This document shows positions 50,274 to 60,765 of a stretch of DNA of 64,000 bases, one piece after another (within the stretch, counting starts at the first letter, position 1; every line of letters begins with the position of its first letter). The stretch comes from a bacterium. Lineage in GTDB: Bacteria; Actinomycetota; Acidimicrobiia; Acidimicrobiales; Bin134. The stretch spans positions 1 to 64,000 of the forward strand of contig JAPOTT010000032.1 of NCBI GenBank assembly GCA_026709025.1, written 5' to 3'. Made by a program: the position numbers and the translations under genes. The notes beneath the pieces are model-generated. The model did no database searches and was not told the DNA's origin. It was given only the letters and a program-made list of their open reading frames with translations.

Positions 50274-51550
50274 GCCAACAGGCTGGCGATGCGAGCGATA
50301 CCTTCGGCCAGATCTTCGTCGCCTAACGCAAAAGAAAGCCGCGCATAACCGTTGCTGCCAAAAGCTTCGCCGGGCACGATTGCCACCTGCGCCTCATCTA
50401 AAATCCAACCCGCTAGTTCGGCTGTGGTGCTGGCCAAACCGTTGCGTCCCAACACGCCCTCAAAAGATGGGAATGCGTAAAAAGCCCCCTGAGGTGCCAA
50501 GCAGCTCACGCCCTCAATGGCGTTCAGGAGCCGATGCATGTTGTTGCCTCGGCGCTCAAAGGCAGCTCGCATCTCGGCTACCGCATCCAAAGGGCCGCTA
50601 ACGGCTGCCAACGCTGCTTGCTGAGCCACGTTAGACACATTGGAGGTTTGATGGGATTGCAAGCTCACCGCAGCTTTTGCCACATCGGGAGGACCAATCA
50701 ACCAACCCACCCGCCAGCCGGTCATGGCATAGGTTTTTGCCACACCGTTTAAAATCACGCAACGATCTGTAACCTCTGGCACCACCGCGGGCATGGAACA
50801 GAACTCGTTTTGGCCGTAGGTAAGGTGTTCGTATATCTCATCTGTGATAATCCACACATCATTTTCAACAGCCCACCGGCCAATGGCCTCCACCTGAGCG
50901 CGAGGGTAAACCGCGCCGGTGGGGTTAGACGGCGACACAAACACCAACGCCTTGGTGCGCTCGGTGCGAGCTGCTTCTAGCTGCTCCACGCTCACCATAA
51001 AACCACTAGCGGCGGTTGTGGGTACAGCCACGCTCACTCCACCAGCTAGGGCGATGGCCTCGGGGTAGGTTGTCCAGTAGGGTGCGGGTAAGAGCACCTC
51101 GTCACCTGGGTCTAACAAAACCGCAAATCCGTTGTAAACGGCGTGTTTACCACCGTTTGTAACCACCACTTGCGCTGCGGGCACCTCTAGACCTGAGTCC
51201 CGCTGGGTTTTGTGGGCGATGGCTTCTCGTAACTCCGGCAACCCCGCAGCCGGTGAATAGCGATGGTTACGAGGATCATCCACCGCAGCCCGAGCCGCCT
51301 CCAGGATAGGTGCGGGAGTGGCAAAATCGGGCTCCCCAGCACCAAAGCTGATAACCGGAACACCCTGAGCCTTTAGCGCCTTGGCCTTGGCATCCACCGC
51401 CAGGGTTGCCGAGGGTGCAATTGCGCTAACCCGCTTGGAGATACGGGCACGTTGAGATACCAAGTGAGATGCAAAATGTTGAGGCACAGACATGCCTTCA
51501 GCTTGCCACATGGCTGCCCCAAAACGGATGTTCAGGTAACAGCACAACAA
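50270..51550 (-). CDS. pyridoxal phosphate-dependent aminotransferase (aspartate aminotransferase-like)
   Basis: [60 protein letters not shown]. Confidence 0.92.
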   Translation of the reverse strand: MLCCYLNIRFGAAMWQAEGMSVPQHFASHLVSQRARISKRVSAIAPSATLAVDAKAKALKAQGVPVISFGAGEPDFATPAPILEAARAAVDDPRNHRYSPAAGLPELREAIAHKTQRDSGLEVPAAQVVVTNGGKHAVYNGFAVLLDPGDEVLLPAPYWTTYPEAIALAGGVSVAVPTTAASGFMVSVEQLEAARTERTKALVFVSPSNPTGAVYPRAQVEAIGRWAVENDVWIITDEIYEHLTYGQNEFCSMPAVVPEVTDRCVILNGVAKTYAMTGWRVGWLIGPPDVAKAAVSLQSHQTSNVSNVAQQAALAAVSGPLDAVAEMRAAFERRGNNMHRLLNAIEGVSCLAPQGAFYAFPSFEGVLGRNGLASTTAELAGWILDEAQVAIVPGEAFGSNGYARLSFALGDEDLAEGIARIASLLA

Positions 51551-51591
51551 ACAATGTGCTTGGGCCTGTGGCTTAGGTATCGTAGAGCTTT

Positions 51592-52716
51592 GTGAGCAGT
51601 ATTACTCAAACCCCCAACATCAGTATTCCTTCTGACCTGTTGCCTGAAGACGGTCGTTTTGGCAGCGGGCCTTCGCGGGTGCGGCCACAAGCAGCTACAG
51701 CGTTAGCTGAAGTAGCCACAAGCTTTTTGGGCACCAGCCACCGCAAGGCAACGGTGAAAGATGTTGTGCATCGTTTGCGGGTTGGGGTGGCAGATTTGTT
51801 GTGTATACCCGAAGACTATGAGGTGGTATTGGGCAACGGCGGCAGCACCGGGTTTTGGGATGCTGCCATCTTCAACCTCATCCAAACCCGCAGCCAACAC
51901 CTCAGCTTCGGTGCATTTTCGGCCAAGTTTGCTAAAGGCGTAGCTGGGGCTCCACATCTGGCCGATCCAGTCATACTTACCTCTGAGCCCGGCACCCACC
52001 CTCAACCGGTAGCCGACCCATCGGTGGATGCTTATGCGTTCACACATAACGAAACCTCCACTGGTGTGGCCATGGATTTGCGCCGTCCCAGCTCTGATGG
52101 CCTAGTGCTAGTGGATGCCACCTCTGGGGCTGGTGGGCTTATGTTTGAGCCAAAAGAAACCGATGTCTACTACTTCGCCCCACAAAAATGCCTAGCTGCC
52201 GACGGTGGCTTGTGGTTGGCCTGCTGCTCACCTGCGGCCATTGAGCGTATTGAGCGCATTGGAGCCAGCGATCGCTGGATACCACCATTTTTGGATTTGT
52301 CTATTGCGCTAGCCAGCTCTCGCAAAGATGAAACCTACAACACCCCAGCTTTGGCCACGATATTTTTAGCCACACATCAGGTGGAGTGGATCAACAACAA
52401 CGGCGGCTTGCAATGGGCTGCTGCCCGGTGCAGCGAGTCCGCTGAGATCATCTATGAGTGGGCTGAAAGCCGCACCTTCACCACGCCGTTTGTTGCAGAC
52501 ACATCTATTCGCAGCCATGTGGTTGCCACCATCGATCTTCACGATGTCTCAGCCGATGAGATAGCCCAGGTGCTGCGTGCCAACAACATAGTAGATGTGG
52601 AGTCCTACCGGGCGTTGGGTCGCAACCAACTCCGTGTAGCGCTGTTCCCAGCCATCCCCCCTTCCGACATCGCAGCCCTCTGCGCCTGCATCGATCACGT
52701 GGTAGAACACCTCTAA
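51592..52716 (+). CDS. serC: phosphoserine aminotransferase
   Basis: [56 protein letters not shown]. Confidence 0.93.
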   Translation: MSSITQTPNISIPSDLLPEDGRFGSGPSRVRPQAATALAEVATSFLGTSHRKATVKDVVHRLRVGVADLLCIPEDYEVVLGNGGSTGFWDAAIFNLIQTRSQHLSFGAFSAKFAKGVAGAPHLADPVILTSEPGTHPQPVADPSVDAYAFTHNETSTGVAMDLRRPSSDGLVLVDATSGAGGLMFEPKETDVYYFAPQKCLAADGGLWLACCSPAAIERIERIGASDRWIPPFLDLSIALASSRKDETYNTPALATIFLATHQVEWINNNGGLQWAAARCSESAEIIYEWAESRTFTTPFVADTSIRSHVVATIDLHDVSADEIAQVLRANNIVDVESYRALGRNQLRVALFPAIPPSDIAALCACIDHVVEHL

Positions 52717-52734
52717 CCCCCAGAAACAAACTCC

Positions 52735-52762
52735 TTGACAGATTGAAAATAATTTGTTTAGA
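52735..52762 (+). promoter_or_regulatory. sigma70-like promoter upstream of the Uma2-family gene
   Basis: TTGACA (52735-52740), 16-nt spacer, TTTAGA (52757-52762). Confidence 0.45.
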
Positions 52763-52782
52763 CTATAGAATATCTAAATAAT

Positions 52783-53352
52783 ATGACTACTATTGATACC
52801 AGGCCCATGCGTGCGAAGCTTTTGACCGCAGACGATCTGCTGCGGTTGCACAGCGAGGGTGTGCGCGGTGAGCTGGTTCGAGGAGTTCTTCACGAAACAA
52901 TGTCCGCAGGACATCACCACGGCAAGATCGCAGTCAACCTCATCGTGGAACTGGGCAACTTTGTAAAGCCCAGAAAGCTAGGCACGATTGTGGCCTCCGA
53001 TTCGGGCGTTTGGTTAGAACGCAGCCCCGACACAGTGCGTGAACCCGATATTGCTTTTACCTCCGCAGAAAAAATCCCCCTCGATGCCAAGATTGACGGC
53101 TACGCCGAATTTGTACCCGATTTAGTAGTAGAAATCATCTCCCCCTCAGACAGCCGCCGATGGGCACACAACCGAGCCCAAATGTGGCTCGACTACGGCG
53201 CACCGCTCGTTTGGATCGTTCACCCCAAAACCCAAACCATCGACATCTACCGCCCCGGTGAGCTCACCACAACCCTAAACGAACAAGACACCCTTACAGG
53301 CCACAACATTCTCACCGGCTTCACCTGCCCCATTCACACCATCTTCACCTAA
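52783..53352 (+). CDS. Uma2 family (DUF820) putative endonuclease
   Basis: LTADDLLRLHSEGVRGELVRGVLHETMSAGHHHGKIAVNLI; EPDIAFTSAEKIP; VPDLVVEIISPSDSRRWAHNRAQMWLDYGAPLVWIVHP. Confidence 0.88.
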   Translation: MTTIDTRPMRAKLLTADDLLRLHSEGVRGELVRGVLHETMSAGHHHGKIAVNLIVELGNFVKPRKLGTIVASDSGVWLERSPDTVREPDIAFTSAEKIPLDAKIDGYAEFVPDLVVEIISPSDSRRWAHNRAQMWLDYGAPLVWIVHPKTQTIDIYRPGELTTTLNEQDTLTGHNILTGFTCPIHTIFT

Positions 53353-53444
53353 CCCCTAAGCCCCCCTTGTTGGGGTGAGGTGTAAGCTTCTCCACGATTA
53401 GGGGGGGGGGTCGCTCAGACGCATCTGCGTGTTAGATTATGTGC

Positions 53445-53534
53445 ATGAGAACCACGATAGAGTTAGCCGAAGACGCGGCTAAGGCTTTGGAGCAGTTTCT
53501 GGTGCTTCGGGTGCTGAAGGCGGCTCGCGTCTGA
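53445..53534 (+). pseudogene. short VapB/RHH antitoxin-like ORF, apparently truncated
   Basis: MRTTIELAEDAAKALEQFLVLRVLKAARV*; the first ~12 residues resemble VapB-type antitoxin starts. Confidence 0.35.
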
Positions 53535-53591
53535 GAGCAGAAGTTGGGTGAAACTCGCAACCAACCATGATTTCAAACGATAATTTACCTT

Positions 53592-54158
53592 GTGGCTATG
53601 AGTCCTAGAGCTAGCACTGCTGGAAAGCTATTGGTTGCCACTCCCATGTTTGGCGACAGGAACTTCAAGCGAACGGTGGTGCTTATGCTTGCTCATCGCA
53701 ATAACGGAGCAGCAGGTGTGGTGCTCAACCGCCCCTCTGGTTTAGGGGCTAGAGGGGCCCTGTCGCAGTGGGCTCAGCATTTGATGCCGCCGTCTACCAT
53801 GTTTATCGGGGGGCCGGTATCCAAAAAGTCGGTTATAGCCCTAGCCAAAGTGCATCAACACTCTGATGAGAGTTGGTGGCGAGCAGTGATTGGCCAAGTG
53901 GGCACCATCGATTTAAAAGCTGATGCTGCCGAAGTGATTGATGCAACTGAAGGTGTCCGCTTGTTTGCTGGATACGCTGGCTGGGCACCGGGGCAACTCG
54001 AGAAAGAAATCAAAGCTGGTGCATGGTTCGTAGTAGATGCCAACCCTGAAGATCCTCTAACCCGGAACCCCAACGACCTGTGGCACATTGTGGTCTCCCG
54101 CCAACGCTCCCCACTCTCCTGGTACGCCAACTATCCAAACCACCCCAGCCACAACTAA
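53592..54158 (+). CDS. YqgE/AlgH family protein (UPF0301)
   Basis: GKLLVATPMFGDRNFKRTVVLMLAHRNNGAAGVVLNRPSG; LFAGYAGWAPGQLEKEIKAGAWFVVDA. Confidence 0.92.
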   Translation: MAMSPRASTAGKLLVATPMFGDRNFKRTVVLMLAHRNNGAAGVVLNRPSGLGARGALSQWAQHLMPPSTMFIGGPVSKKSVIALAKVHQHSDESWWRAVIGQVGTIDLKADAAEVIDATEGVRLFAGYAGWAPGQLEKEIKAGAWFVVDANPEDPLTRNPNDLWHIVVSRQRSPLSWYANYPNHPSHN

Positions 54159-54188
54159 TCCAAAGCAGTTCTTTCGCACCCAAAAGGA

Positions 54189-55352
54189 CTACAGCAGTGA
54201 GCGCAGATCGCTGGCAAGGCGGGCAATTTCGCTAGAAGGGTTGAGGGTATCTAGGTGCTCCAGATCGGCTGTGGCTTGAGCGGTTTCACCAAGCCCAATA
54301 AACAGCCAAGCCCGCCATAAACGCGCCTCGGCGTGGTTGGGAGCCACCTCTACTGCTTGATTAATGCGACGTGCGCCTTCTTCGGCTTGTGCTGATAGAC
54401 CGGTTTGGGTGAGGATCACCCCGCTGTAGGTCAACGCATCAGGGTGGTTACCGGTCTCAGCCAACACTGCCTCATACACACGTAATGCCAACACGGGTTG
54501 GCCTGCGGTTGGTGAGGTTGGGTTGTAAAGGCTTGTTGCACCAGCAACAGCATCGCTAGCACCAAGCCCTAGATCAGCCAGCGCAATAAAACCGCTATCT
54601 GCTTCTGCAAGTATCCGACAGCGCGCTACGTTGGTGCGCAACCCTTGTGCTGCTAACAGCTCCGCCAAAAAATCTGGTGGCTCGGTGGCATCAAACGCAG
54701 CAAGCTCCTGCGCGGCACTCTCACAGTCGCCAGAACGAAACAACACGATAGACGAAAAAGCCCTAGCATCGGGATAGTTGGGCGCAGCCGCTACCGCATC
54801 AGCCAGAATATCGGTAGCCGCGGCATCGCTGCCTTGGAGGCTCAAAAGCCAGCCCTTGTAAGCCAGCGCTGTGGGTTGGGTGGGTGAGCGCTCTAGCACT
54901 TGGTCGTAAATGGCTATGGCCTCGCTCAAGTTGCCAGCAGCAGCCGACTCCTCGGCGTTGCGCAAAAGCCCGGGCACGCTGAACACCGCATCGTTGCCGG
55001 TGATGGTGTCGCCCGAATATCGTGAGCCCACTGCATTGGCCAACAACAACCCGCCAACAACACCAACCGCCACAAGGCCACCCAACAGCACTGCTTGTTT
55101 GCGCCGCTTCCTCCTGCGCTGTCTGTGGGACTGACTCATCGCCTGATCAGACTGCTTTGCGGCCTCGTCAAGCTCATTTGAAGCAAGCTCATCTGTACCG
55201 GGCTCATGGCTGCGTAGGGCTTGGGCAGCTTGACGGGTGTAAGTGCGGGTTAGCACCTCATGGTCTTGCGGAGAAAGATCGCCGGCCGCTAGCTCTTCGT
55301 CTAGGTCGTCTAGCGAGGAGAGCCAAAAATCCCGCTCATCTGAGTTGCTCAT
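54189..55352 (-). CDS. TPR-containing cytochrome c biogenesis protein (CcmI-like)
   Basis: Last gene of the ccm operon; TM helix plus TPR-like repeats (AIAIYDQVLERSPTQPTALAYKGWLL). Confidence 0.8.
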   Translation of the reverse strand: MSNSDERDFWLSSLDDLDEELAAGDLSPQDHEVLTRTYTRQAAQALRSHEPGTDELASNELDEAAKQSDQAMSQSHRQRRRKRRKQAVLLGGLVAVGVVGGLLLANAVGSRYSGDTITGNDAVFSVPGLLRNAEESAAAGNLSEAIAIYDQVLERSPTQPTALAYKGWLLSLQGSDAAATDILADAVAAAPNYPDARAFSSIVLFRSGDCESAAQELAAFDATEPPDFLAELLAAQGLRTNVARCRILAEADSGFIALADLGLGASDAVAGATSLYNPTSPTAGQPVLALRVYEAVLAETGNHPDALTYSGVILTQTGLSAQAEEGARRINQAVEVAPNHAEARLWRAWLFIGLGETAQATADLEHLDTLNPSSEIARLASDLRSLL

Positions 55353-55858
55353 GGCTCATCGGGTGTGGGTTCAAAAGAGCCAGCGCTGCGGTTGTGCCGC
55401 CTCTGTTTGCGGGCAGCTTGCACGAGGTTACGCTCGGCCTCACTCACCTCTGTGTTGTCCACAGAGGAGCGTCGCCATCTGCCTAAGGTAACCAACAGCA
55501 GCCCCGCGCCAACCACTAGGCCCACCACTGGAATGACCCATACCAACCCACCCAACCCTGAAGTGGAGGGCGTGAGAATCACCCATTGGCCGTAGCGAGC
55601 AGCAAACCGGGCTCGGATCTCATCATCGCTGTAGCCCGTCACAACCAGATTGCCAATCTCAGCCCTAATCTCACGGGCGATGGCCACATCCGACTGCACC
55701 ACCGACTGCCCCACACAAAGCGGACAAGCAATGGTTTCGCCGATATCTTGGGCTCGTTCGGCGTTGTTGCGAGCGTCTTGGCTGTCGAGCGTGCCGAAAA
55801 CCAACATGGTGAGCACCGCAACCAACACCAAAAGCCAAGACAAAAAAGGCTTCATCAC
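55349..55858 (-). CDS. ccmH: cytochrome c-type biogenesis protein CcmH
   Basis: IACPLCVGQSVVQSDVAIAREIRAEI...YSDDEIRARFAARYGQWVILTPS. Confidence 0.9.
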   Translation of the reverse strand: MMKPFLSWLLVLVAVLTMLVFGTLDSQDARNNAERAQDIGETIACPLCVGQSVVQSDVAIAREIRAEIGNLVVTGYSDDEIRARFAARYGQWVILTPSTSGLGGLVWVIPVVGLVVGAGLLLVTLGRWRRSSVDNTEVSEAERNLVQAARKQRRHNRSAGSFEPTPDEP

Positions 55859-56469
55859 ACTGCCCCTGCAAGAGCTAGCTGTTCTTGCATTGCAGCTAAG
55901 GTGACCCCGCCCACAAAGCGTGCAACCACACCACCGCCGGGGTCTACTAGGTATGTTTCGGGAACGGCGGTAACCCCAAAACCAATGGCAGCACCACTGG
56001 TGTTGGACACCACAACTGGCCAGTCGCCACCGCGTTCAGCAAAAAACCGGGCAATGGCTTCGGTATCATCTTGAAACACAACGCTCACTAGGCGAATGTT
56101 GGGGTTGTTGCGGTAGCGCTGGTGAAAGGCCACTAGTTCCAGATGTTCTACTACGCACTCCGCGCACCAAGTAGAAAAAAAGTTCACCACCACCCAACGG
56201 CCTCGTTGCGCGTTCATATCAAAGCCAGAACCATCAAGGGTGGTACCAGCAAACTCGGGCGCAAAATCGGGTAGCGGTGACACCCTCTGTTCGCGCTCAG
56301 AAACCGCAAACACCACCACAAGGGCTACTGCCAACACACCTATTGTCAGCACCACCCAACGAACCGTTCGCACGCGCGGTGGCTTGGTGGGTGGTTGGGT
56401 GGCTAGATCGGAGCCTGTTGGCTGGGGTGTTTGAGGCTGTTGAGTGGGTGACGACACCTGCTCAACCAA
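55855..56469 (-). CDS. ccmG: thiol:disulfide interchange protein, CcmG/DsbE type
   Basis: GRWVVVNFFSTWCAECVVEHLELVAFH; AVPETYLVDPGG. Confidence 0.88.
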   Translation of the reverse strand: MVEQVSSPTQQPQTPQPTGSDLATQPPTKPPRVRTVRWVVLTIGVLAVALVVVFAVSEREQRVSPLPDFAPEFAGTTLDGSGFDMNAQRGRWVVVNFFSTWCAECVVEHLELVAFHQRYRNNPNIRLVSVVFQDDTEAIARFFAERGGDWPVVVSNTSGAAIGFGVTAVPETYLVDPGGGVVARFVGGVTLAAMQEQLALAGAV

Positions 56470-58501
56470 CCTTTATCTGAGAGTTGGGAACTTTGGGGTT
56501 AGGAACCGATGTGTCCGATGTGTCCGATGTGTCTAAGCGTGTAACTGCATCCCCAGAGCTGTTGCGCAGGGGGATGCCCGGCAGCGCCGCAGACACAGGC
56601 TGCGTGGGAGCGCGCCGTCTGCCAGGAAACACCGACAACACCGCACCAACCAACATGATCGCCCCGCCAATCCACAACCAAAGAGTTAAAGGCTGCACCG
56701 TTACACGCAACCCGACAGGCTCGCCGGGGGTTTCAGGCAAGTCCAAAACAGCCACTTGGATGTCTCTTATCGGTGAGGATTTGGTGCCGGGAGTACGCAC
56801 CACAGCGCCGTTGTTGAAACGACTAACCCCCGGCCGTACCGCCTCGCCATCTACTAGCACCAATGCTTCGGTGGTGATCTTATTGTCAAAGACCCTGTTT
56901 TGGGTGCCCACATAAGCGATCTCGTGGCCATTTGCATAGGCCACCTCTCCGGGGGCCACGCTGAACTCGCTGCGGTGCAGATAGCTGTTACTAGCTGCTA
57001 AGGCCACAGCAACCACCACCACACCCAAGTGAACCACCATGCCACCGTTTGTCCGACCCACCAAGCCTCGCCAACCTTGGCGGCGCGCTGCCAGTGCTAA
57101 CTGACGCAGCGCCGCCGCCCCCGCAAAGCCCGCCAACATAAACGCCAACAACGGGGCCAAACCTCTGGCCCCCATCAAAAGCGCTATCAACAGTGCTGCT
57201 GCTGCTGCCCAGCCTGGCCACATCAGCCGCTCCGCTAGCTTTTCGGTGGTGGTTTTGCGCCACGGCAGCACTGGGGCCACGGCCATCAAAAACAACAACA
57301 ACAACCCTACAGGCATGGTCATGCGGTCAAAAAAAGGGGTACCTACGCTGATGCGGTTGCCGTCTACGGCCTCCACAATCAGCGGAAACACCGTGCCTAG
57401 CAACACCACAAAAGCAAACACCCCGAACAAAAGGTTGTTAGCCAAAAACGAAGCTTCGCGTGACAACGCAGAATCAATCTGACCAACCGAGCGCAGCTGA
57501 TCGCCCCGCCATGCAATGAGCCCCACCGTAACCACCACCACCAATGCAAAGAACACCAACAAAGCTGGGCCTACTGCGTCTGCTGAAAAAGCATGCACCG
57601 AGTCAACTAGCCCTGAGCGGGTCAAAAAGGTGCCCAATATGGTGAGCGAAAAGGTAGCGCACACCAAAGACAGGTTCCACACCCGCAGCATGCCGCGACG
57701 TTCTTGTACCATCACCGAATGCAAATAGGCGGTGCCAGTGAGCCACGGCAACAAAGAGGCGTTCTCCACCGGATCCCAGCCCCAATACCCACCCCAGCCC
57801 AAAACATCCCAAGACCACCACGCTCCCAAGATGATCCCTGCGGTTAAAAAAGCCCAAGCAAACAATGTCCATCGGCGGGTTTCTAACAGCCAACCTTCGC
57901 CCAACCGTCCGGTAGCCAAAGCAGCTACAGCAAAAGCAAACGGTACGGTAAACCCAACATAACCCAAGTACAGCATTGGCGGGTGTACGGCCATGAGCCA
58001 ATGGTTCTGCAACAAGGGATTTGGCCCGGGGCCTTCAAAGCCTGCTGGCACATCTACTCGGCGAAAGGGTTGAGCTAGATCTAAGTTTGGCCAGTTAAAC
58101 ATCAAGACAAAAAAGAAACAGCACACACAAAAGAGCACCCCCATCGCCCAGCCCACTAACGGGTCGTGCATCTGGCGGCGGAACTTCACCGCTACCAACA
58201 CCAAATAGCCAGCCAAGATGAAGGCCCAAAGCAAGATAGAACCCTCTAGGGCGGCCCACAAGGTAGCTACGTTGAACAACGCTGGCGTGGCATGGCTGCC
58301 GTTTTCAGCCACATACGACACCGAAAAATCGCGTGTAATGAGAGCCCGTTCCATGGCGAAAACTGATAACGTAGCCCCGCCTAGTACAAGCCAAGCGCAA
58401 AGTTGTACCCGCGCGGTGCGTCTAGCAATCACCATGAACACCCCAACAGCCGCAGAAGCCATGGCCACCGCAATGCCCAACACCCCGAGGGTTATGTTCA
58501 T
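56462..58501 (-). CDS. ccmF: heme lyase CcmF/NrfE family
   Basis: WWSWDVLGWGGYWGWDPVENASLLPWLTGTAYLHSVMVQERRGML (WWD domain); many TM segments. Confidence 0.95.
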   Translation of the reverse strand: MNITLGVLGIAVAMASAAVGVFMVIARRTARVQLCAWLVLGGATLSVFAMERALITRDFSVSYVAENGSHATPALFNVATLWAALEGSILLWAFILAGYLVLVAVKFRRQMHDPLVGWAMGVLFCVCCFFFVLMFNWPNLDLAQPFRRVDVPAGFEGPGPNPLLQNHWLMAVHPPMLYLGYVGFTVPFAFAVAALATGRLGEGWLLETRRWTLFAWAFLTAGIILGAWWSWDVLGWGGYWGWDPVENASLLPWLTGTAYLHSVMVQERRGMLRVWNLSLVCATFSLTILGTFLTRSGLVDSVHAFSADAVGPALLVFFALVVVVTVGLIAWRGDQLRSVGQIDSALSREASFLANNLLFGVFAFVVLLGTVFPLIVEAVDGNRISVGTPFFDRMTMPVGLLLLFLMAVAPVLPWRKTTTEKLAERLMWPGWAAAAALLIALLMGARGLAPLLAFMLAGFAGAAALRQLALAARRQGWRGLVGRTNGGMVVHLGVVVVAVALAASNSYLHRSEFSVAPGEVAYANGHEIAYVGTQNRVFDNKITTEALVLVDGEAVRPGVSRFNNGAVVRTPGTKSSPIRDIQVAVLDLPETPGEPVGLRVTVQPLTLWLWIGGAIMLVGAVLSVFPGRRRAPTQPVSAALPGIPLRNSSGDAVTRLDTSDTSDTSVPNPKVPNSQIKVG

Positions 58502-59055
58502 TGGTATTGCCCGCGCTCTTCAGCCTCGTTTATGCGTTCGGTGTTGTTTACCCGATAATCGTTATCGTGTTTGACCAGCATGCGGTCGCTTGCAAAGTAC
58601 CAGCCGTCTTGGGCTATGTTCCCAAACTCATTGCTTTGCACCCAGCGACCGTCAATAACAACCGGCACCTCGGGTTGGAACTGATCCGACACTCCCCCTG
58701 TGTGAACCACATCGGCTACTACATCGTCTATAACCACCGCAAACGCTACAGCGGGCCGACCATCGGTGAGGTGTATCTCTTGGATAGATCCGCTTACCGG
58801 AGAACCAATCATGCGGAAGCGGTCATCGCCTAACTCCAAGCGGCGTTCTACCGCATCGTCCACCTCACGGAACACTAACGTGGCATCAGCCAGCGCACGC
58901 CACAACACAAATCCAATCATCACCATCACCAGAGCAACCACCAAAGCTGGGGCCCAACGCCGCCAACCACTTCGGGCAACCCTAGGGGCTCGTGGGCTGA
59001 GATCTAATGAGCCTGAAATCTCCTCTGCACCCTCATCTGTAGCCACCTCGCTCAC
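58498..59055 (-). CDS. ccmE: cytochrome c maturation protein CcmE
   Basis: FRMIGSPVSGSI...; LVKHDNDYRV contains the HxxxY heme-binding motif. Confidence 0.85.
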   Translation of the reverse strand: MSEVATDEGAEEISGSLDLSPRAPRVARSGWRRWAPALVVALVMVMIGFVLWRALADATLVFREVDDAVERRLELGDDRFRMIGSPVSGSIQEIHLTDGRPAVAFAVVIDDVVADVVHTGGVSDQFQPEVPVVIDGRWVQSNEFGNIAQDGWYFASDRMLVKHDNDYRVNNTERINEAEERGQYQ

Positions 59056-59243
59056 GGCTGCTCGCTTAACTCTGTGTGTTCATTGCCATCATCTGTTAGG
59101 TCATCGGGCATCATCCAACGCTGACGATTAGCTGGCACCCGGCGGCCAAGCGAGCGCAAACGCGCCAGCACCCACCAGGCATAGCCCACTACAGCTAGCA
59201 CGGTCACGCTCCAACCGGCAATCAGATAACCCAAGTGCGTCAT
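59052..59243 (-). CDS. ccmD: CcmD-like small membrane protein
   Basis: 63 aa, one TM helix, between ccmC and ccmE with 4-nt overlaps. Confidence 0.7.
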   Translation of the reverse strand: MTHLGYLIAGWSVTVLAVVGYAWWVLARLRSLGRRVPANRQRWMMPDDLTDDGNEHTELSEQP

Positions 59244-60100
59244 GGCGATGTTTTGCTTTGTGGCTGAATTTGGCCTGTGGGGTTAGATGCCTGTGTGAGC
59301 GAGCCGGTGTCGTGTGCTGCTGATTCGGCTTGACGCTCTGCTATGGCCTTTTGTACCTCTTGTTCTGTAATTTGACGCTCTAGATAACCCACCCGAAAGC
59401 GATGCAGTAACAACCAGCCGAACAGCGTTGCGCCCACCACAAAGGCAAAGGTTAAGGTAAACAAAGTTTCGTCACGGATCTTGCGCGCTAACAACGTGGA
59501 TTGCTGATGTAGCGTACGGTTCTCCCACCAATCCACTGAGCGGTTCACTATGACTATGTTTGCCGCTCCTACCAGAGCAATCACCACAGAGCGGCGAGCT
59601 TTGACCGCTGCGTTGGCGGGAATGCGTCGCACTGCTAGATACCCAATGAACACCAACACCATTACCAACGTTGTCACAAGGCGAACATCGCCCCATTCCC
59701 ACCAAGTTTGCCATGTTGGTCGACCCCAAATAGAGCCGGTCACCAAAGTGAGCACCCCAAATATCACCCCAATCTCAGCCGCGGATGCAGCCATGATGTC
59801 CCACCAGTCTGTGCGCCATCGCAAATACCCTAAGCTAGCCAAAAAAGTAATCCCAAAACCGGTGTAGGCCAGTATTGCTGAAGGCACATGCACAAACATC
59901 AACCGGACCGCATCAAACTGGCCTACCACATCACCTTGATCTGTGATACGGGTGTCTGCAGGTACCCACGCAAAAGCCAACACAACCAGAATCGCGAACC
60001 CTACAAGGGCTGCCCAACCCAATGCTTTGGTGGCCGAAGAAGAGATGCTTTGTGTATCCTGTGTCGCGTTTTGGCGAGACAATACGGTTGTAAGGCTCAC
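59240..60100 (-). CDS. ccmC: heme exporter CcmC (GTG start 60100 likely; track start 60181)
   Basis: VHVPSAILAYTGFGITFLASLGYL; SIWGRPTWQTWWEWGDVRLVTTL; GTG overlaps the ccmB stop. Confidence 0.88.
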   Translation of the reverse strand: MSLTTVLSRQNATQDTQSISSSATKALGWAALVGFAILVVLAFAWVPADTRITDQGDVVGQFDAVRLMFVHVPSAILAYTGFGITFLASLGYLRWRTDWWDIMAASAAEIGVIFGVLTLVTGSIWGRPTWQTWWEWGDVRLVTTLVMVLVFIGYLAVRRIPANAAVKARRSVVIALVGAANIVIVNRSVDWWENRTLHQQSTLLARKIRDETLFTLTFAFVVGATLFGWLLLHRFRVGYLERQITEQEVQKAIAERQAESAAHDTGSLTQASNPTGQIQPQSKTSP

Positions 60101-60765
60101 GCTTCCTCCAACAAGATGCCATAGCTCAGCGCACCAAACACTCCGTAGATTGCCGCGAAACCCACCAGCAGGCCCAACCATGCCCAGCCTTGGGCCCCAG
60201 CCACTCCAAACGCATCTTGAAAAGCTCTTGTTGCGCCGATTAGCACAGGTGCTGTAACCGGCAGCACCAACAGCGGCAAGAGGGATTCCCTTACGCCTAA
60301 ACCAGCCACCAATGCTCCATAGAGCGTTCCTGCTGCTGCTAACCCCAACGCAGCTACTAATCCCGCACTCACCAAAAGCCCGTATCTATACACAGTGACA
60401 TCAAACAACAACACCACGCCAAAACCCAAAAGCACCTCTAGCACCACAAGCTGAATAGCAATGGCTGCTGCCTTACCAAAAAACGCAGCTTGGGGTTCTA
60501 TCCCAGACAGGAGCAAGCGATCCGTTATGCCATCGGCCAAATCAACAGCAAAAGATCGCCCGATAGCCAAGAGTGCCGCCAACAGCACCGTTACCCAAAA
60601 CAACCCTGGGGCGTAGGTTCGCAGGGCTTGTTGATCTGTATCCAACGCAAATGCAAACAGCACCAGCACTGCAAGCGCAAACGGCAAAATCTGAGTGATA
60701 CCAACCCGCACACGCGTTTCAATACGCAGATCTTTGAGGGCCACCAAGCGCATCTCACGCAACAT
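60097..60765 (-). CDS. ccmB: heme exporter subunit CcmB
   Basis: LVALKDLRIETRVRVGITQILPFALAVLVLFAFAL; position in operon. Confidence 0.9.
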   Translation of the reverse strand: MLREMRLVALKDLRIETRVRVGITQILPFALAVLVLFAFALDTDQQALRTYAPGLFWVTVLLAALLAIGRSFAVDLADGITDRLLLSGIEPQAAFFGKAAAIAIQLVVLEVLLGFGVVLLFDVTVYRYGLLVSAGLVAALGLAAAGTLYGALVAGLGVRESLLPLLVLPVTAPVLIGATRAFQDAFGVAGAQGWAWLGLLVGFAAIYGVFGALSYGILLEEA

